Source: Streptomyces sp. AC558_RSS880
Lineage (GTDB): Bacteria; Actinomycetota; Actinomycetes; Streptomycetales; Streptomycetaceae
Assembly (NCBI RefSeq): GCF_019049255.1
Contig: NZ_JAGMUJ010000059.1
Span: forward strand, 83,446-147,445
DNA: 64,000 nucleotides
Direction: 5' to 3'
Shown here: positions 45,166-53,667 of the stretch, in pieces
Numbering within the stretch: the first letter of the stretch is position 1
How the letters are laid out: every line of letters starts with the position of its first letter
Made by a program: the position numbers and the translations under genes
The notes under the pieces: model-generated
Seen by the model: only the letters and a program-made list of their open reading frames with translations
The model's database searches: none
Told to the model about the DNA's origin: nothing

Positions 45166-45356
45166 GGGGAAGACCCGTGCATGACGGGGGCAAGGGCATG
45201 GCGACCAGGGGCTCGCTCGATGTCGGGGCCGCCCCCGGTGGCCGGGGGGCCGCGTTCGGGAAGCCGCGGCGACACCGGCCGACCGCCGCCGGACCTCACG
45301 GGCGCGGTGCCGCGCCGAGAGGGTGACCACTGCCCGGGTTGGAGGAGTGAGCGTCC

Positions 45357-47744
45357 ATGACCGCACGCGGAACGTCACGCCGGTCACGCACCGTCGGGCT
45401 CATCGGCGCCTGGGTGAGCGCGGCCGCCTGTGCCGCCACACTCGATGCGGTGAACTCGCCGGAGCCTTGGGTGATCGGCGTGGGTGCCGCGGTGGGGACG
45501 GCGGGCTCCGTGCTCAGTCTGCTGGCGACCACCGTGCTCCAAGGAGACGGAGCCGTCGGCGGGGCACCCGATCACGCGGCACCTACCGCGATTCGCCAGC
45601 TTCCGGCAGCGACGGATCACTTCACCGGGAGATGGGAGCTGGTCAAGCACATCCGGAGGCTGGTCCTGGGACCAGGACTGCCGAAGCGGTGGAGACGACG
45701 TGGCGCAGGACGGTCCGACCGGCTGCGGGTGGTGACGCTGTGGGGCCGCGGAGGCGTCGGGAAGACCGCGTTGGCGGTGCGGCTCGGACATGAACTGGCC
45801 CGCGACTTCCCCGACGGGCAGATGTACGTGGACCTGCGCGGCGCCTCGGACACGACCTCACGGGCGCCGGGCGACATCCTGGCCGTGCTGCTGCGCGACC
45901 TGGGGGTCGACCCGGAGGCGGTCCCGGAGGACCTCGACGACCGCATGCGGCTGTTCCGGTCGCGTACGGCGGGCCTGCGGCTGCTGATCGTACTGGACAA
46001 CGCGCGGGACGAGACCCAGGTACGGCCGCTGCTCCCCGGGGGGACGGCATCGCTGGTCATCGTGACCAGCAGGCCCCGGCTGTCCGGCCTCGAAGGTGGC
46101 ACGTCCTTCGAGTTGAGCGTGCTCGAACACGACCAGGCCGTTGAACTGCTGGGCAAACTGGCCGGTGTCGCCCGAGTCGCCGCAGAGCCGGCAGCAGCCT
46201 CACAGATCGTGCGCGCCTGCGGCCTGCTGCCACTGGCCGTACGGATCGCGGGAGCCCGACTGGCCGGGCGCCCCGCCTGGTCACTGGAGAACTTCGCCCG
46301 CCGGCTGGCCACTCAGCACCGCCGGCTCGGGGAGTTACAGGCCGGCAGCCTCGACGTACGGACCAGCATCACGGTCGGCTACAACGCACAGTCCGCCGTC
46401 AACCAGCGGGCGTTCCTGCTCCTCGCCCTGTGCGACGCGCCGACGTTTTCCGTACTGCCGTTGCAGGCGGCCATGGACTGTCCGCGGGCGCAGGCGGAAC
46501 GGGTCCTGGACGAACTCGCCGAGGCGCAGATGCTGGAGTGGCTGGGGCACAACGCCGTCGGGCAGTCCGTGTACCGCTACCACGACCTCGTACGGGACTA
46601 CGCCTTCGAGCTGCTCACCGGCCAGGTACTCGGTGGGGACGAACGCCGGGCGGCGCTCCGCCGGGTGGTCGGGCACTGTCTGAGCCTCACGGAGCGCGCC
46701 GAGCGCCGGTTGACCCCGGGCAGCCACCGTCGGACCGCCCGCTTCCCCCGCTGGTCGGCACCGCCCGAGGACGGCGGTCCGGAGACGGAGCCGGACGTTC
46801 TTCAGCAACTGGCGTCCGAGTACGAGTTCCTGTTGTGCGCGGTCCGTGAAGCGCGCGACGCCGGCATGACCACGGCGGCGTCGGAGCTCGCGAGTCTGCT
46901 CGTGGCCCACCAGGACACCCATGCGCTGTGGAGCGACTGGGAGCGGACCCAGTGCCCGGTACTGGAGGCGTGCCGAGCCGACGGCGACGAGCTGGGGGTG
47001 GCCGTCAGCCTCCGCGACCTCGCCGTGCTGCGGCGCCTCCAGGGCCGTCTGTCCGAGGCCGAGCAGCACGGGCTCGAGGCACTGGCGATCTTCGAACGCG
47101 TCGGCGAGGCGGCCGACACCGCCGACTGCCTTTCCAACCTCGGCTGGCTGTACCGGGTACGGGGCGAACACGACAAGGCGCGCCTCTACCTGGCTCGAGC
47201 GCTGAGCGTCGCGGAGCGATGCGGTATCCAGCGGACTCGCGGATGGGTTCTCCAGATGCACGCCGACCTGGAGATCGACGCCGGCGCCCTGGACACGGCC
47301 CTGGCGCTGCTCCGCCAGTCCCGCGAGGTCTTCGAGGACATCGGCGAACGCCGTGGTCTGGGCTGGACCCTGCGCATCACAGGAGACGTCCACCGCAAGC
47401 AGGAACAGTACGACCAAGCGCTCACGCACTACCAGGCCGCCACCGACCTGCTGCGGACCCACGAGGACAGGCGTGGCATCGCACGCATCCTGGACGCCAT
47501 CGGCGCACTCTACGAGTGCATGGGCCGGGCCCAGGACGCCGTGCGGCACTACGAGGACAGTCTCGCCGCCTTCCGCCAGCTCGGAGACATCCAGTGGCAG
47601 GCGTATACGCTCGACGCCCTGGCGGGCCTTTGCGCCGCTCTGGGCGAGCCGGCGAAGGCCGACTCCTACCGTACGGAGGCTGCGGCCCTTCTCACCGGCC
47701 TCACCGGCGGTGAGACCCGGGCCCAGCCGGCCCGGCGGTTGTGA
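45357..47744 (+). CDS. Membrane-anchored NB-ARC/TPR signal protein (AfsR-like without DNA-binding domain)
   Basis: A 795-aa protein from an ATG behind GGAGGAG. Two hydrophobic segments lie at the N-terminus (VGLIGAWVSAAACAATLDAV and WVIGVGAAVGTAGSVLSLL, about residues 13-60). The NB-ARC ATPase has Walker A GRGGVGKTAL (130-139), Walker B LLIVLDNA (209-216), and GLPL-type CGLLPLAVRIAGA. From about residue 530 there are TPR repeats (AEQHGLEALAIFERVGE, YRVRGEHDKARLYLARAL, YDQALTHYQAATDLL). AfsR and SARP-type regulators have a similar NB-ARC/TPR core but carry a DNA-binding N-terminus, which here is replaced by the membrane segments. STAND proteins of this kind oligomerise on sensing a signal and may act in regulation or phage defence. 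Confidence 0.88.
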   Translation: MTARGTSRRSRTVGLIGAWVSAAACAATLDAVNSPEPWVIGVGAAVGTAGSVLSLLATTVLQGDGAVGGAPDHAAPTAIRQLPAATDHFTGRWELVKHIRRLVLGPGLPKRWRRRGAGRSDRLRVVTLWGRGGVGKTALAVRLGHELARDFPDGQMYVDLRGASDTTSRAPGDILAVLLRDLGVDPEAVPEDLDDRMRLFRSRTAGLRLLIVLDNARDETQVRPLLPGGTASLVIVTSRPRLSGLEGGTSFELSVLEHDQAVELLGKLAGVARVAAEPAAASQIVRACGLLPLAVRIAGARLAGRPAWSLENFARRLATQHRRLGELQAGSLDVRTSITVGYNAQSAVNQRAFLLLALCDAPTFSVLPLQAAMDCPRAQAERVLDELAEAQMLEWLGHNAVGQSVYRYHDLVRDYAFELLTGQVLGGDERRAALRRVVGHCLSLTERAERRLTPGSHRRTARFPRWSAPPEDGGPETEPDVLQQLASEYEFLLCAVREARDAGMTTAASELASLLVAHQDTHALWSDWERTQCPVLEACRADGDELGVAVSLRDLAVLRRLQGRLSEAEQHGLEALAIFERVGEAADTADCLSNLGWLYRVRGEHDKARLYLARALSVAERCGIQRTRGWVLQMHADLEIDAGALDTALALLRQSREVFEDIGERRGLGWTLRITGDVHRKQEQYDQALTHYQAATDLLRTHEDRRGIARILDAIGALYECMGRAQDAVRHYEDSLAAFRQLGDIQWQAYTLDALAGLCAALGEPAKADSYRTEAAALLTGLTGGETRAQPARRL

Positions 47745-47874
47745 CCACGCGCCACCGGTTCCTTCGCACCGGACGGCCCGCTGCGAAGCCTTGGGGATCA
47801 CTGTCAGTCACGACAACGCGACGAGGACCGCGACCGTCAGGTCGAGGCCCTCGCATGCGTACCGCTGGAATGCG

Positions 47875-47959
47875 TGTCCGAGGGGGGACTTGAACCCCCA
47901 CGCCCGATAAAGGGCACTAGCACCTCAAGCTAGCGCGTCTGCCATTCCGCCACCCGGAC
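47875..47959 (-). tRNA. tRNA-Leu (anticodon GAG)
   Basis: An 85-base cloverleaf on the minus strand. The acceptor stem pairs GTCCGGG with CTCGGAC, including a G-T pair, and the discriminator is A. The anticodon arm has CTAGC/GCTAG around the loop TTGAGGT, giving GAG. The long variable arm (CCCTTTATCGGG) and the T arm (GGGGGTTCAAGTCCCCC) are typical of class II leucine tRNA. CCA is not encoded. Confidence 0.95.
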
Positions 47960-48107
47960 AAGGTGTCCGCCGCCTCGGCGGGATGTTCCCCCCGCGGCGA
48001 CATGGACAACCATACCAAGGTTTCGCAGTGCCTTTCACCTGCGTTTTCCGTGCCTCCGGGCGGTGGTGGTCCGGGGTGCACCGTTCGTGTCCGGGCGGTC
48101 ACGTGGG

Positions 48108-49652
48108 TCAGGGCATGAGCTGGTACTCCGGGAAGTTGCCGGGCAGCCGCTCCCCCGTCGGTCCTCGGGTCACGGCGCGGACCAGGAGGTCGCCGCCGAC
48201 GAACGCGCCGCGCCAGGACGCGCCGAAGCCGCCGAACAGCTCGTCGCGGTCGCCGCGGGAGCGCGGGACGCCGTGGCCGACCTTGAAGGCGCGGATGTGC
48301 GGGGCCAGCCGGTCGTAGGTGGACCGGTCGTCCGTGGACAGCGTGGCCACCAGCGCGCCGTTGGACGCGTTCATGGCAGCCAGCAGTTCCGCCTCCGTGT
48401 CGACCAGGACGATGGTGTCGACCGGGCCGAACGGCTCCGCGTGGTGCAGCGGGGAGGAGCGCGGCGGGTTCAGCAGCGTGACCGGCTGGACGTACGCCGA
48501 GGTGTCCTGGCCGGGCAGGAAGCGGGCCTCGGACGGTGTGCCCCGGTGCAGCGGGACGGCGCCGCGGTCGACGGCCTCGGCGACCTGGTCGTGGAGCTCC
48601 TTCGCCTTGGCCGCGTTGATCACCGGCCCGAAGTCCAGGCGTGGGTGGGGGTCGGTGGGGTGCTCGACGGCGAGCGGGTGGCCGACCCTGAGCGTGCGGA
48701 CCGCGGGGAGGTAGGCGGCCAGGAAGTCGTCGAAGAGGCGGCGTTGGACGACGAAGCGCGGGTAGGCCGTGCAGCGCTGCTTGCCGTAGTCGAAGAGTTT
48801 GGGGATCACCGCGCCGAGGGTGTCCCAGTCCGAGTGGTTCCAGATGCCCCAGGTGTTGAGTCCTTCCTGTTCGAGGATGTGCCGTTTGCCGAGGTCGGCG
48901 ACGGCCGTGGCGACGGCGGCGCCGGTGTCGCGGCCGCCGACGAAGGAGACGCAGCCGACCTCCGGCGCCCGCACCAGCGCCTCGGACAGCTCGCCCCCGC
49001 TGCCGCTGACGAGGGTGACGGGGATCCCCTCGCGGGCGGCGAGTGCCGAGGCCAGGGTGAGGCAGGCGACGCCGCCGTCGGTCGGGGTCTTGGCGATGAC
49101 CGCGTTGCCCGCCAGTGCCTGTACCAGCACTGCGTGAACGAGCACGCTCATCGGGTAGTTCCAGCTCGCGATGTTGGAGACGGGTCCGTCGAGCGGGGAG
49201 CGGCCGGCGAGCATGCCGTCGATGCCGTCGACGTACCAGCGCACGCCGTCGACGGCGCGGTCGACGTCCGCCTGCGCGAGCCGCCAGGGCTTGCCGATCT
49301 CCCAGACGAGCAGCAGCGCGAGGAGTTCACGGTGCTGGGCGAGGGCGTCGAGGGTGGCGGCGACGCGGGCTTTGCGCTCCGGCAGCGGAACGTGCCGCCA
49401 GGCGCGGTGCTGGTCGAGCGCGGCGCGCACGGCCTGCCGGGCGGTGGCCCGGTCCAGGCGCGGCGGGCCCGCGACGGGACTGCCGTCGACGGGGCTGACG
49501 GCGGGCAGCGTCCGGCCGTCCGGCTGCCAGGCGGCGTTCCAGAGGTTGAGGACGCGGTCGTCCCGAAAGGCCTCGGGGGCGACGGTGAGGCAGCGCTGCC
49601 AGGCGTCGGCCCAGGAGGTGCCGGATTTGAGGGTGAGGGTGGATGGTGGCAT
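48108..49652 (-). CDS. Aldehyde dehydrogenase family protein of the oxalate locus
   Basis: A 514-aa protein from the ATG at 49652. The oxyanion Asn164 (SWNYPM), Glu261 (EQEGLN) and nucleophile Cys294 (KQRCTAY) are present, so the fold should be active. The ELGG glutamate motif is altered to EQEG, which sets it apart from common ALDHs. It follows sucD after a 56-bp gap in the sucC-sucD operon and is divergent from the oxalate genes. An acylating role, such as oxalyl-CoA to glyoxylate conversion, or a role in handling a succinyl or glyoxylate intermediate, is possible. The substrate is not known from sequence. Confidence 0.85.
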   Translation of the reverse strand: MPPSTLTLKSGTSWADAWQRCLTVAPEAFRDDRVLNLWNAAWQPDGRTLPAVSPVDGSPVAGPPRLDRATARQAVRAALDQHRAWRHVPLPERKARVAATLDALAQHRELLALLLVWEIGKPWRLAQADVDRAVDGVRWYVDGIDGMLAGRSPLDGPVSNIASWNYPMSVLVHAVLVQALAGNAVIAKTPTDGGVACLTLASALAAREGIPVTLVSGSGGELSEALVRAPEVGCVSFVGGRDTGAAVATAVADLGKRHILEQEGLNTWGIWNHSDWDTLGAVIPKLFDYGKQRCTAYPRFVVQRRLFDDFLAAYLPAVRTLRVGHPLAVEHPTDPHPRLDFGPVINAAKAKELHDQVAEAVDRGAVPLHRGTPSEARFLPGQDTSAYVQPVTLLNPPRSSPLHHAEPFGPVDTIVLVDTEAELLAAMNASNGALVATLSTDDRSTYDRLAPHIRAFKVGHGVPRSRGDRDELFGGFGASWRGAFVGGDLLVRAVTRGPTGERLPGNFPEYQLMP

Positions 49653-49708
49653 GCGGTTCGCTCCGCTCTCGGTGCACGGTCGAGAGAAAGGGGACTCGGC
49701 GAAAGGCC

Positions 49709-50626
49709 TCAGCCGTCGGCGTTCAGGACGGCGAGCACCTGCCGGGCCGTCTCCGTGGGCGTGGCGCCCACCCTGACTCCGGCCGCCTCCAGCGCTTCCC
49801 GCTTCGCCCGCGCCGTACCGGACGAGCCGGAGACGATCGCGCCGGCGTGGCCCATGGTGCGGCCCTCGGGCGCGGTGAAACCGGCGATGTAGCCGACGAC
49901 GGGCTTGGTGACGTGGTCGCGGATGTAGGCCGCCGCGCGTTCCTCCGCGTCGCCGCCGATCTCGCCGATGAGGACGATCAGGTCGGTGTCGGGGTCGTCC
50001 TGGAAGGCGGCGAGGCAGTCGATGTGGGTGGTGCCGACGACGGGGTCGCCGCCGATGCCGACGCAGGTGGAGAAGCCGATGTCCCGCAGTTCGTACATGA
50101 GCTGGTAGGTGAGGGTGCCGGACTTGGAGACCAGTCCGATGCGGCCCGGCTTGGTGATGTCGGCCGGGATGATGCCGGCGTTGGACTGGCCGGGGGTGAT
50201 CACGCCGGGGCAGTTGGGGCCGATGACGCGGGTGCCCTTGCGCCGGGCGTGGGCGAGGAAGGCGACGGAGTCGTGGACGGGGATGCCCTCGGTGATGACG
50301 ACCGCGAGGCCGATGCCGGCGTCGGCCGCTTCGGTGACGGCGGCCTTGGCGAAAGCCGGCGGTACGAAGACGACGGTGACGTCGGCTCCCGTCGCGTCCA
50401 TGCCCTCGGCGACGGAGCCGAAGACGGGGACCGCGATGGGGGTACCTCCCAGGCCGTTCAGGCACTGGGGGACGTCGAAGTCGACGCTGCGGCCCGCCTT
50501 GCGGGGGTTGACGCCGCCGACGACGTTCGTGCCGGCGGCGAGCATCCGCCGGGTGTGCTTCATGCCCTCGCCGCCGGTCATGCCCTGGACGAGGACCTTG
50601 CTCTCCTTGGTGAGGTGGATCGCCAT
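49709..50626 (-). CDS. sucD: Succinate--CoA ligase-like alpha subunit
   Basis: A 305-aa subunit from the ATG at 50626, behind GGAGACC and 14 bp after sucC. CoA-binding fold: VLVQGMTGGEGM, VGGVNPRKAG. The phospho-histidine segment is RTMGHAGAIV near residue 260. The alpha subunit binds CoA and carries the phosphohistidine; it partners with the beta subunit encoded upstream. It normally makes succinyl-CoA from succinate with ATP or GTP. In this locus, next to oxalyl-CoA and formyl-CoA enzymes, it may activate oxalate, or supply succinyl-CoA to a CoA transferase. The genome probably has another, TCA-cycle copy. Confidence 0.92.
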   Translation of the reverse strand: MAIHLTKESKVLVQGMTGGEGMKHTRRMLAAGTNVVGGVNPRKAGRSVDFDVPQCLNGLGGTPIAVPVFGSVAEGMDATGADVTVVFVPPAFAKAAVTEAADAGIGLAVVITEGIPVHDSVAFLAHARRKGTRVIGPNCPGVITPGQSNAGIIPADITKPGRIGLVSKSGTLTYQLMYELRDIGFSTCVGIGGDPVVGTTHIDCLAAFQDDPDTDLIVLIGEIGGDAEERAAAYIRDHVTKPVVGYIAGFTAPEGRTMGHAGAIVSGSSGTARAKREALEAAGVRVGATPTETARQVLAVLNADG

Positions 50627-50640
50627 GTCGTCCGGTCTCC

Positions 50641-51771
50641 TCAGGGTGTGGTGGCGAGGTGGGCGGCCCGGCTCGCGGCGCCGTCCATGGTGGCGACCTG
50701 CTCGACGAGCGGGTGCGCGTACGAGTCGAGGACGGCCCGGCCCCGGGCCGCGTTGTTGCCGTCGAGGCGTACGACGAGCGGCTTGGTCAGCCGTACGGTG
50801 TCCAGGGCGCGGACGATGCCGTCGGCGACCGCGTCGCAGGCGGTGATGCCGCCGAAGACGTTGACGAAGACGGATTTCACGGACGGGTCGGAGAGGACGA
50901 CCGCCAGGCCGTCCGCCATGATCTGTGCCGAGGCGCCGCCGCCGATGTCGAGGAAGTTGGCGGGGCGGGCTCCGCAGCCGGCCACCACGTCGAGGGTGGA
51001 CATGACGAGTCCGGCGCCGTTGCCGATGATGCCGACCTCGCCGTCGAGCTTGACGTAGTTGAGGCCCTTCGCGGCCGCGGCGGCCTCCAGCGGGTCGTGG
51101 TGGGCGCCGTCCTCGGCTCCCCAGCGTGCCTGGCGGAAGACGGCGTTGTCGTCGAGGGTGACCTTGCCGTCGAGCGCCACGATCCGCCCGTCCCGGGTGC
51201 GGACGAGCGGGTTGACCTCGACGAGCAGGGCGTCCTCGCGGACGAGGACCTCCCAGAGCCGGACGAGGACGTCGACGGTCCCCGGCGGCAGTCCGGCCGC
51301 CTCGGCGATGCGGGACGCCGTCGCCGGGGTGACTCCCTCGGCCGGGTCGACGGGGACGCGCGCCACGGCTCCGGGGCGGGTGGCGGCGACCTCCTCGATG
51401 TCCATGCCGCCCTCGGCGGAGGCGATGGCCAGGAAGCGGCCGGCGGCGCGGTCGAGGACGTAGGAGACGTAGAACTCCTCGGCGATGTCGACGGGCCGGG
51501 CCAGCATCACCGTGCCGACCGTGTGGCCCTTGATGTCCATGCCGAGGATCTGGCGTGCCGTGAGTTCGGCGGCGGCCGGGTCGGCGGCGAGCTTGACGCC
51601 GCCCGCCTTGCCCCGTCCACCGGTCTTGACCTGCGCCTTGACGACCACTCGGCCGCCGAGTCGGCGCGCGATCTCGCGGGCCTGTTTGGGCGAGTCGGTG
51701 ACCTCGGCCGGCGGCACCACGATGCCGTGTTCCGCGAAGAGTTCCCTTGCCTGGTGTTCGTACAGGTCCAT
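50641..51771 (-). CDS. sucC: Succinate--CoA ligase-like beta subunit
   Basis: A 376-aa ATP-grasp protein from the ATG at 51771. N-terminus MDLYEHQARELFAEHGI, the lysine segment VVVKAQVKTGGRGKAGGVK, and later LEVNPL-like LLVEVNPLVRT and VNVFGGITACDAVADGI identify the beta subunit. Length and motifs are normal. It is the first gene of the minus-strand operon sucC-sucD-aldehyde dehydrogenase. The 202-bp divergent promoter shared with the ThDP decarboxylase gene carries a palindrome, so both arms are probably switched together. Confidence 0.92.
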   Translation of the reverse strand: MDLYEHQARELFAEHGIVVPPAEVTDSPKQAREIARRLGGRVVVKAQVKTGGRGKAGGVKLAADPAAAELTARQILGMDIKGHTVGTVMLARPVDIAEEFYVSYVLDRAAGRFLAIASAEGGMDIEEVAATRPGAVARVPVDPAEGVTPATASRIAEAAGLPPGTVDVLVRLWEVLVREDALLVEVNPLVRTRDGRIVALDGKVTLDDNAVFRQARWGAEDGAHHDPLEAAAAAKGLNYVKLDGEVGIIGNGAGLVMSTLDVVAGCGARPANFLDIGGGASAQIMADGLAVVLSDPSVKSVFVNVFGGITACDAVADGIVRALDTVRLTKPLVVRLDGNNAARGRAVLDSYAHPLVEQVATMDGAASRAAHLATTP

Positions 51772-51895
51772 CTCGGCTCCTGTCTGCGAAGTCGCCGGAA
51801 GGTCCGAAGAGGGGCCGGGAAGGGCCGGAGACCGGCGACTGAAAAGTGCCGCGCACCCCCTGGACACCACCCATCGGATGCGGGATAACAAGCTT

Positions 51896-51919
51896 CATAC
51901 AGTATTCGTCGACTGTATG
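51896..51919. promoter_or_regulatory. Probable GntR-type operator of the oxalate locus
   Basis: Perfect inverted repeat CATACAGT/ACTGTATG around an 8-base spacer in the divergent promoter between sucC and the decarboxylase gene. The half-site resembles those bound by GntR/FadR-family regulators. The regulator gene is not in the window. Confidence 0.7.
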
Positions 51920-51973
51920 CAATGTACCGCGAGAGCGTTCCCCAACCCCCTAGGAAGGGACAAGGACTTCGCC

Positions 51974-53656
51974 ATGCCCGACGACACCCAGGACGTCATC
52001 TCAGGCGGTCATCTCGTCGCCAAGGCACTCAAGGCCGAGGGCGTCGACCGCATCTACACGCTGTGCGGCGGCCACATCATCGACATCTACGACGGCTGCG
52101 TCGACGAGGGCATCGAGGTCGTCGACGTACGGCACGAACAGGTGGCCGCCCATGCCGCCGACGGCTACGCGCGCGTCACCGGCAAGCCCGGCTGCGCGGT
52201 CGTCACCGCCGGCCCGGGGACGACCGACGCCGTCACCGGAGTCGCCAACGCCTTCCGCGCGGAGTCCCCGATGCTGCTGATCGGCGGTCAGGGGGCGCTC
52301 ACCCAGCACAAGATGGGATCCCTGCAGGACCTGCCGCACGTCGACATGATGAACCCCATCACCAAGTTCGCGGCGACCGTGCCGGACACGGCGCGTGCGG
52401 CGGACATGGTGTCGATGGCCTTCCGCGAGTGCTACCACGGCGCCCCCGGCCCCTCCTTCCTGGAGATCCCGCGCGATGTGCTGGACGCCAAGGTGCCCGT
52501 GTCCAAGGCGCGGGTGCCGCAGCAGGGCGCGTACCGGGCCTCGACCCGGTCGGCCGGAGATCCCGAGGCGGTCGAGAGGCTGGCCGATCTGCTGGTGCAC
52601 GCGGAGAAGCCGGCGATCCTGCTCGGCAGCCAGGTGTGGACGACCCGGGGCACCGAGGCCGCCATCGAGCTGGTGCGCGTCCTCAACATCCCCGCGTACA
52701 TGAACGGCGCGGGGCGCGGCACGCTCCCGCCCGGCGACCCGCACCACTTCCAGCTCTCCCGCCGGTACGCCTTCTCCAACGCCGACGTCATCGTGATCGT
52801 GGGCACGCCCTTCGACTTCCGGATGGGCTACGGCAAGCGGCTCTCCCCCGACGCGACGGTCGTGCAGATCGACCTCGACTACCGCACGGTCGGCAAGAAC
52901 CGCGACATCGACCTCGGCATCGTCGGTGACGCGGGGCTGGTGCTGAAGTCGGTGACCGAGGCGGCCTCCGGGCGGGTGAACGGAGGTGCGTCCAGGCGCA
53001 AGGAGTGGCTGGACGAGCTGCGGGCGGCCGAGCAGACCGCCCTGGAGAAGCGGCTGCCGCAACTGCGGTCGGACGCCTCGCCCATCCATCCGTACCGGCT
53101 GGTCAGCGAGATCAACGACTTCCTCACCGAGGACTCGATCTACATCGGCGACGGCGGCGACATCGTCACCTTCTCCGGGCAGGTCGTGCAGCCCAAGTCG
53201 CCCGGGCACTGGATGGACCCGGGGCCGCTGGGCACCCTCGGCGTCGGTGTCCCCTTCGTGCTCGCCGCCAAGCAGGCGCGGCCCGACAAGGAGGTCGTCG
53301 CCCTCTTCGGCGACGGCGCCTTCTCCCTCACCGGCTGGGACTTCGAGACCCTGGTCCGCTACGACCTCCCCTTCGTCGGCATCGTCGGCAACAACTCCTC
53401 CATGAACCAGATCCGCTACGGCCAGGCCGCCAAGTACGGCAAGGAGCGCGAGCGGGTCGGCAACACCCTCGGCGACGTCCGGTACGACGAGTTCGCGCGG
53501 ATGCTGGGCGGTCACGGCGAGGAGGTCCGGGACCCCGCCGACATCGGCCCCGCGCTGCGCCGGGCCCGCGAGTCCGGCAAGCCGTCGCTGATCAACGTCT
53601 GGGTGGACCCGGACGCGTACGCCCCCGGAACCATGAACCAGACCATGTACAAGTGA
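51974..53656 (+). CDS. ThDP-dependent decarboxylase, probable oxalyl-CoA decarboxylase (acetolactate synthase-like)
   Basis: A 560-aa enzyme with three ThDP-fold domains. The N-terminal domain has the catalytic glutamate in DVRHEQVAAHAADGYA (near residue 60); the middle domain has LGSQVW and VIVGTPFDFRMGYG; the C-terminal domain has the ThDP/Mg site GDGAFSLTGWDFETL and GNNSSMNQ. Such sequences are often annotated as acetolactate synthase, but the next genes, formyl-CoA transferase and an oxalate/formate antiporter, point to oxalyl-CoA decarboxylase, which makes formyl-CoA and CO2. It ends with the segment PGTMNQTMYK. frc follows after 11 bp. Assay would be needed to tell these activities apart. 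Confidence 0.82.
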   Translation: MPDDTQDVISGGHLVAKALKAEGVDRIYTLCGGHIIDIYDGCVDEGIEVVDVRHEQVAAHAADGYARVTGKPGCAVVTAGPGTTDAVTGVANAFRAESPMLLIGGQGALTQHKMGSLQDLPHVDMMNPITKFAATVPDTARAADMVSMAFRECYHGAPGPSFLEIPRDVLDAKVPVSKARVPQQGAYRASTRSAGDPEAVERLADLLVHAEKPAILLGSQVWTTRGTEAAIELVRVLNIPAYMNGAGRGTLPPGDPHHFQLSRRYAFSNADVIVIVGTPFDFRMGYGKRLSPDATVVQIDLDYRTVGKNRDIDLGIVGDAGLVLKSVTEAASGRVNGGASRRKEWLDELRAAEQTALEKRLPQLRSDASPIHPYRLVSEINDFLTEDSIYIGDGGDIVTFSGQVVQPKSPGHWMDPGPLGTLGVGVPFVLAAKQARPDKEVVALFGDGAFSLTGWDFETLVRYDLPFVGIVGNNSSMNQIRYGQAAKYGKERERVGNTLGDVRYDEFARMLGGHGEEVRDPADIGPALRRARESGKPSLINVWVDPDAYAPGTMNQTMYK

Positions 53657-53667
53657 GGTGCACGCCC

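Noticed and set aside
47875..47959. tRNA-Leu as an integration site for a genomic island
   Set aside because: No integrase gene and no repeat of the tRNA 3' end were found in the window.
51841..51973. Possible riboswitch in the leader of the oxalate decarboxylase gene
   Set aside because: Only the inverted repeat CATACAGT/ACTGTATG is visible. It is better explained as a protein-binding operator, and no conserved riboswitch core was seen.
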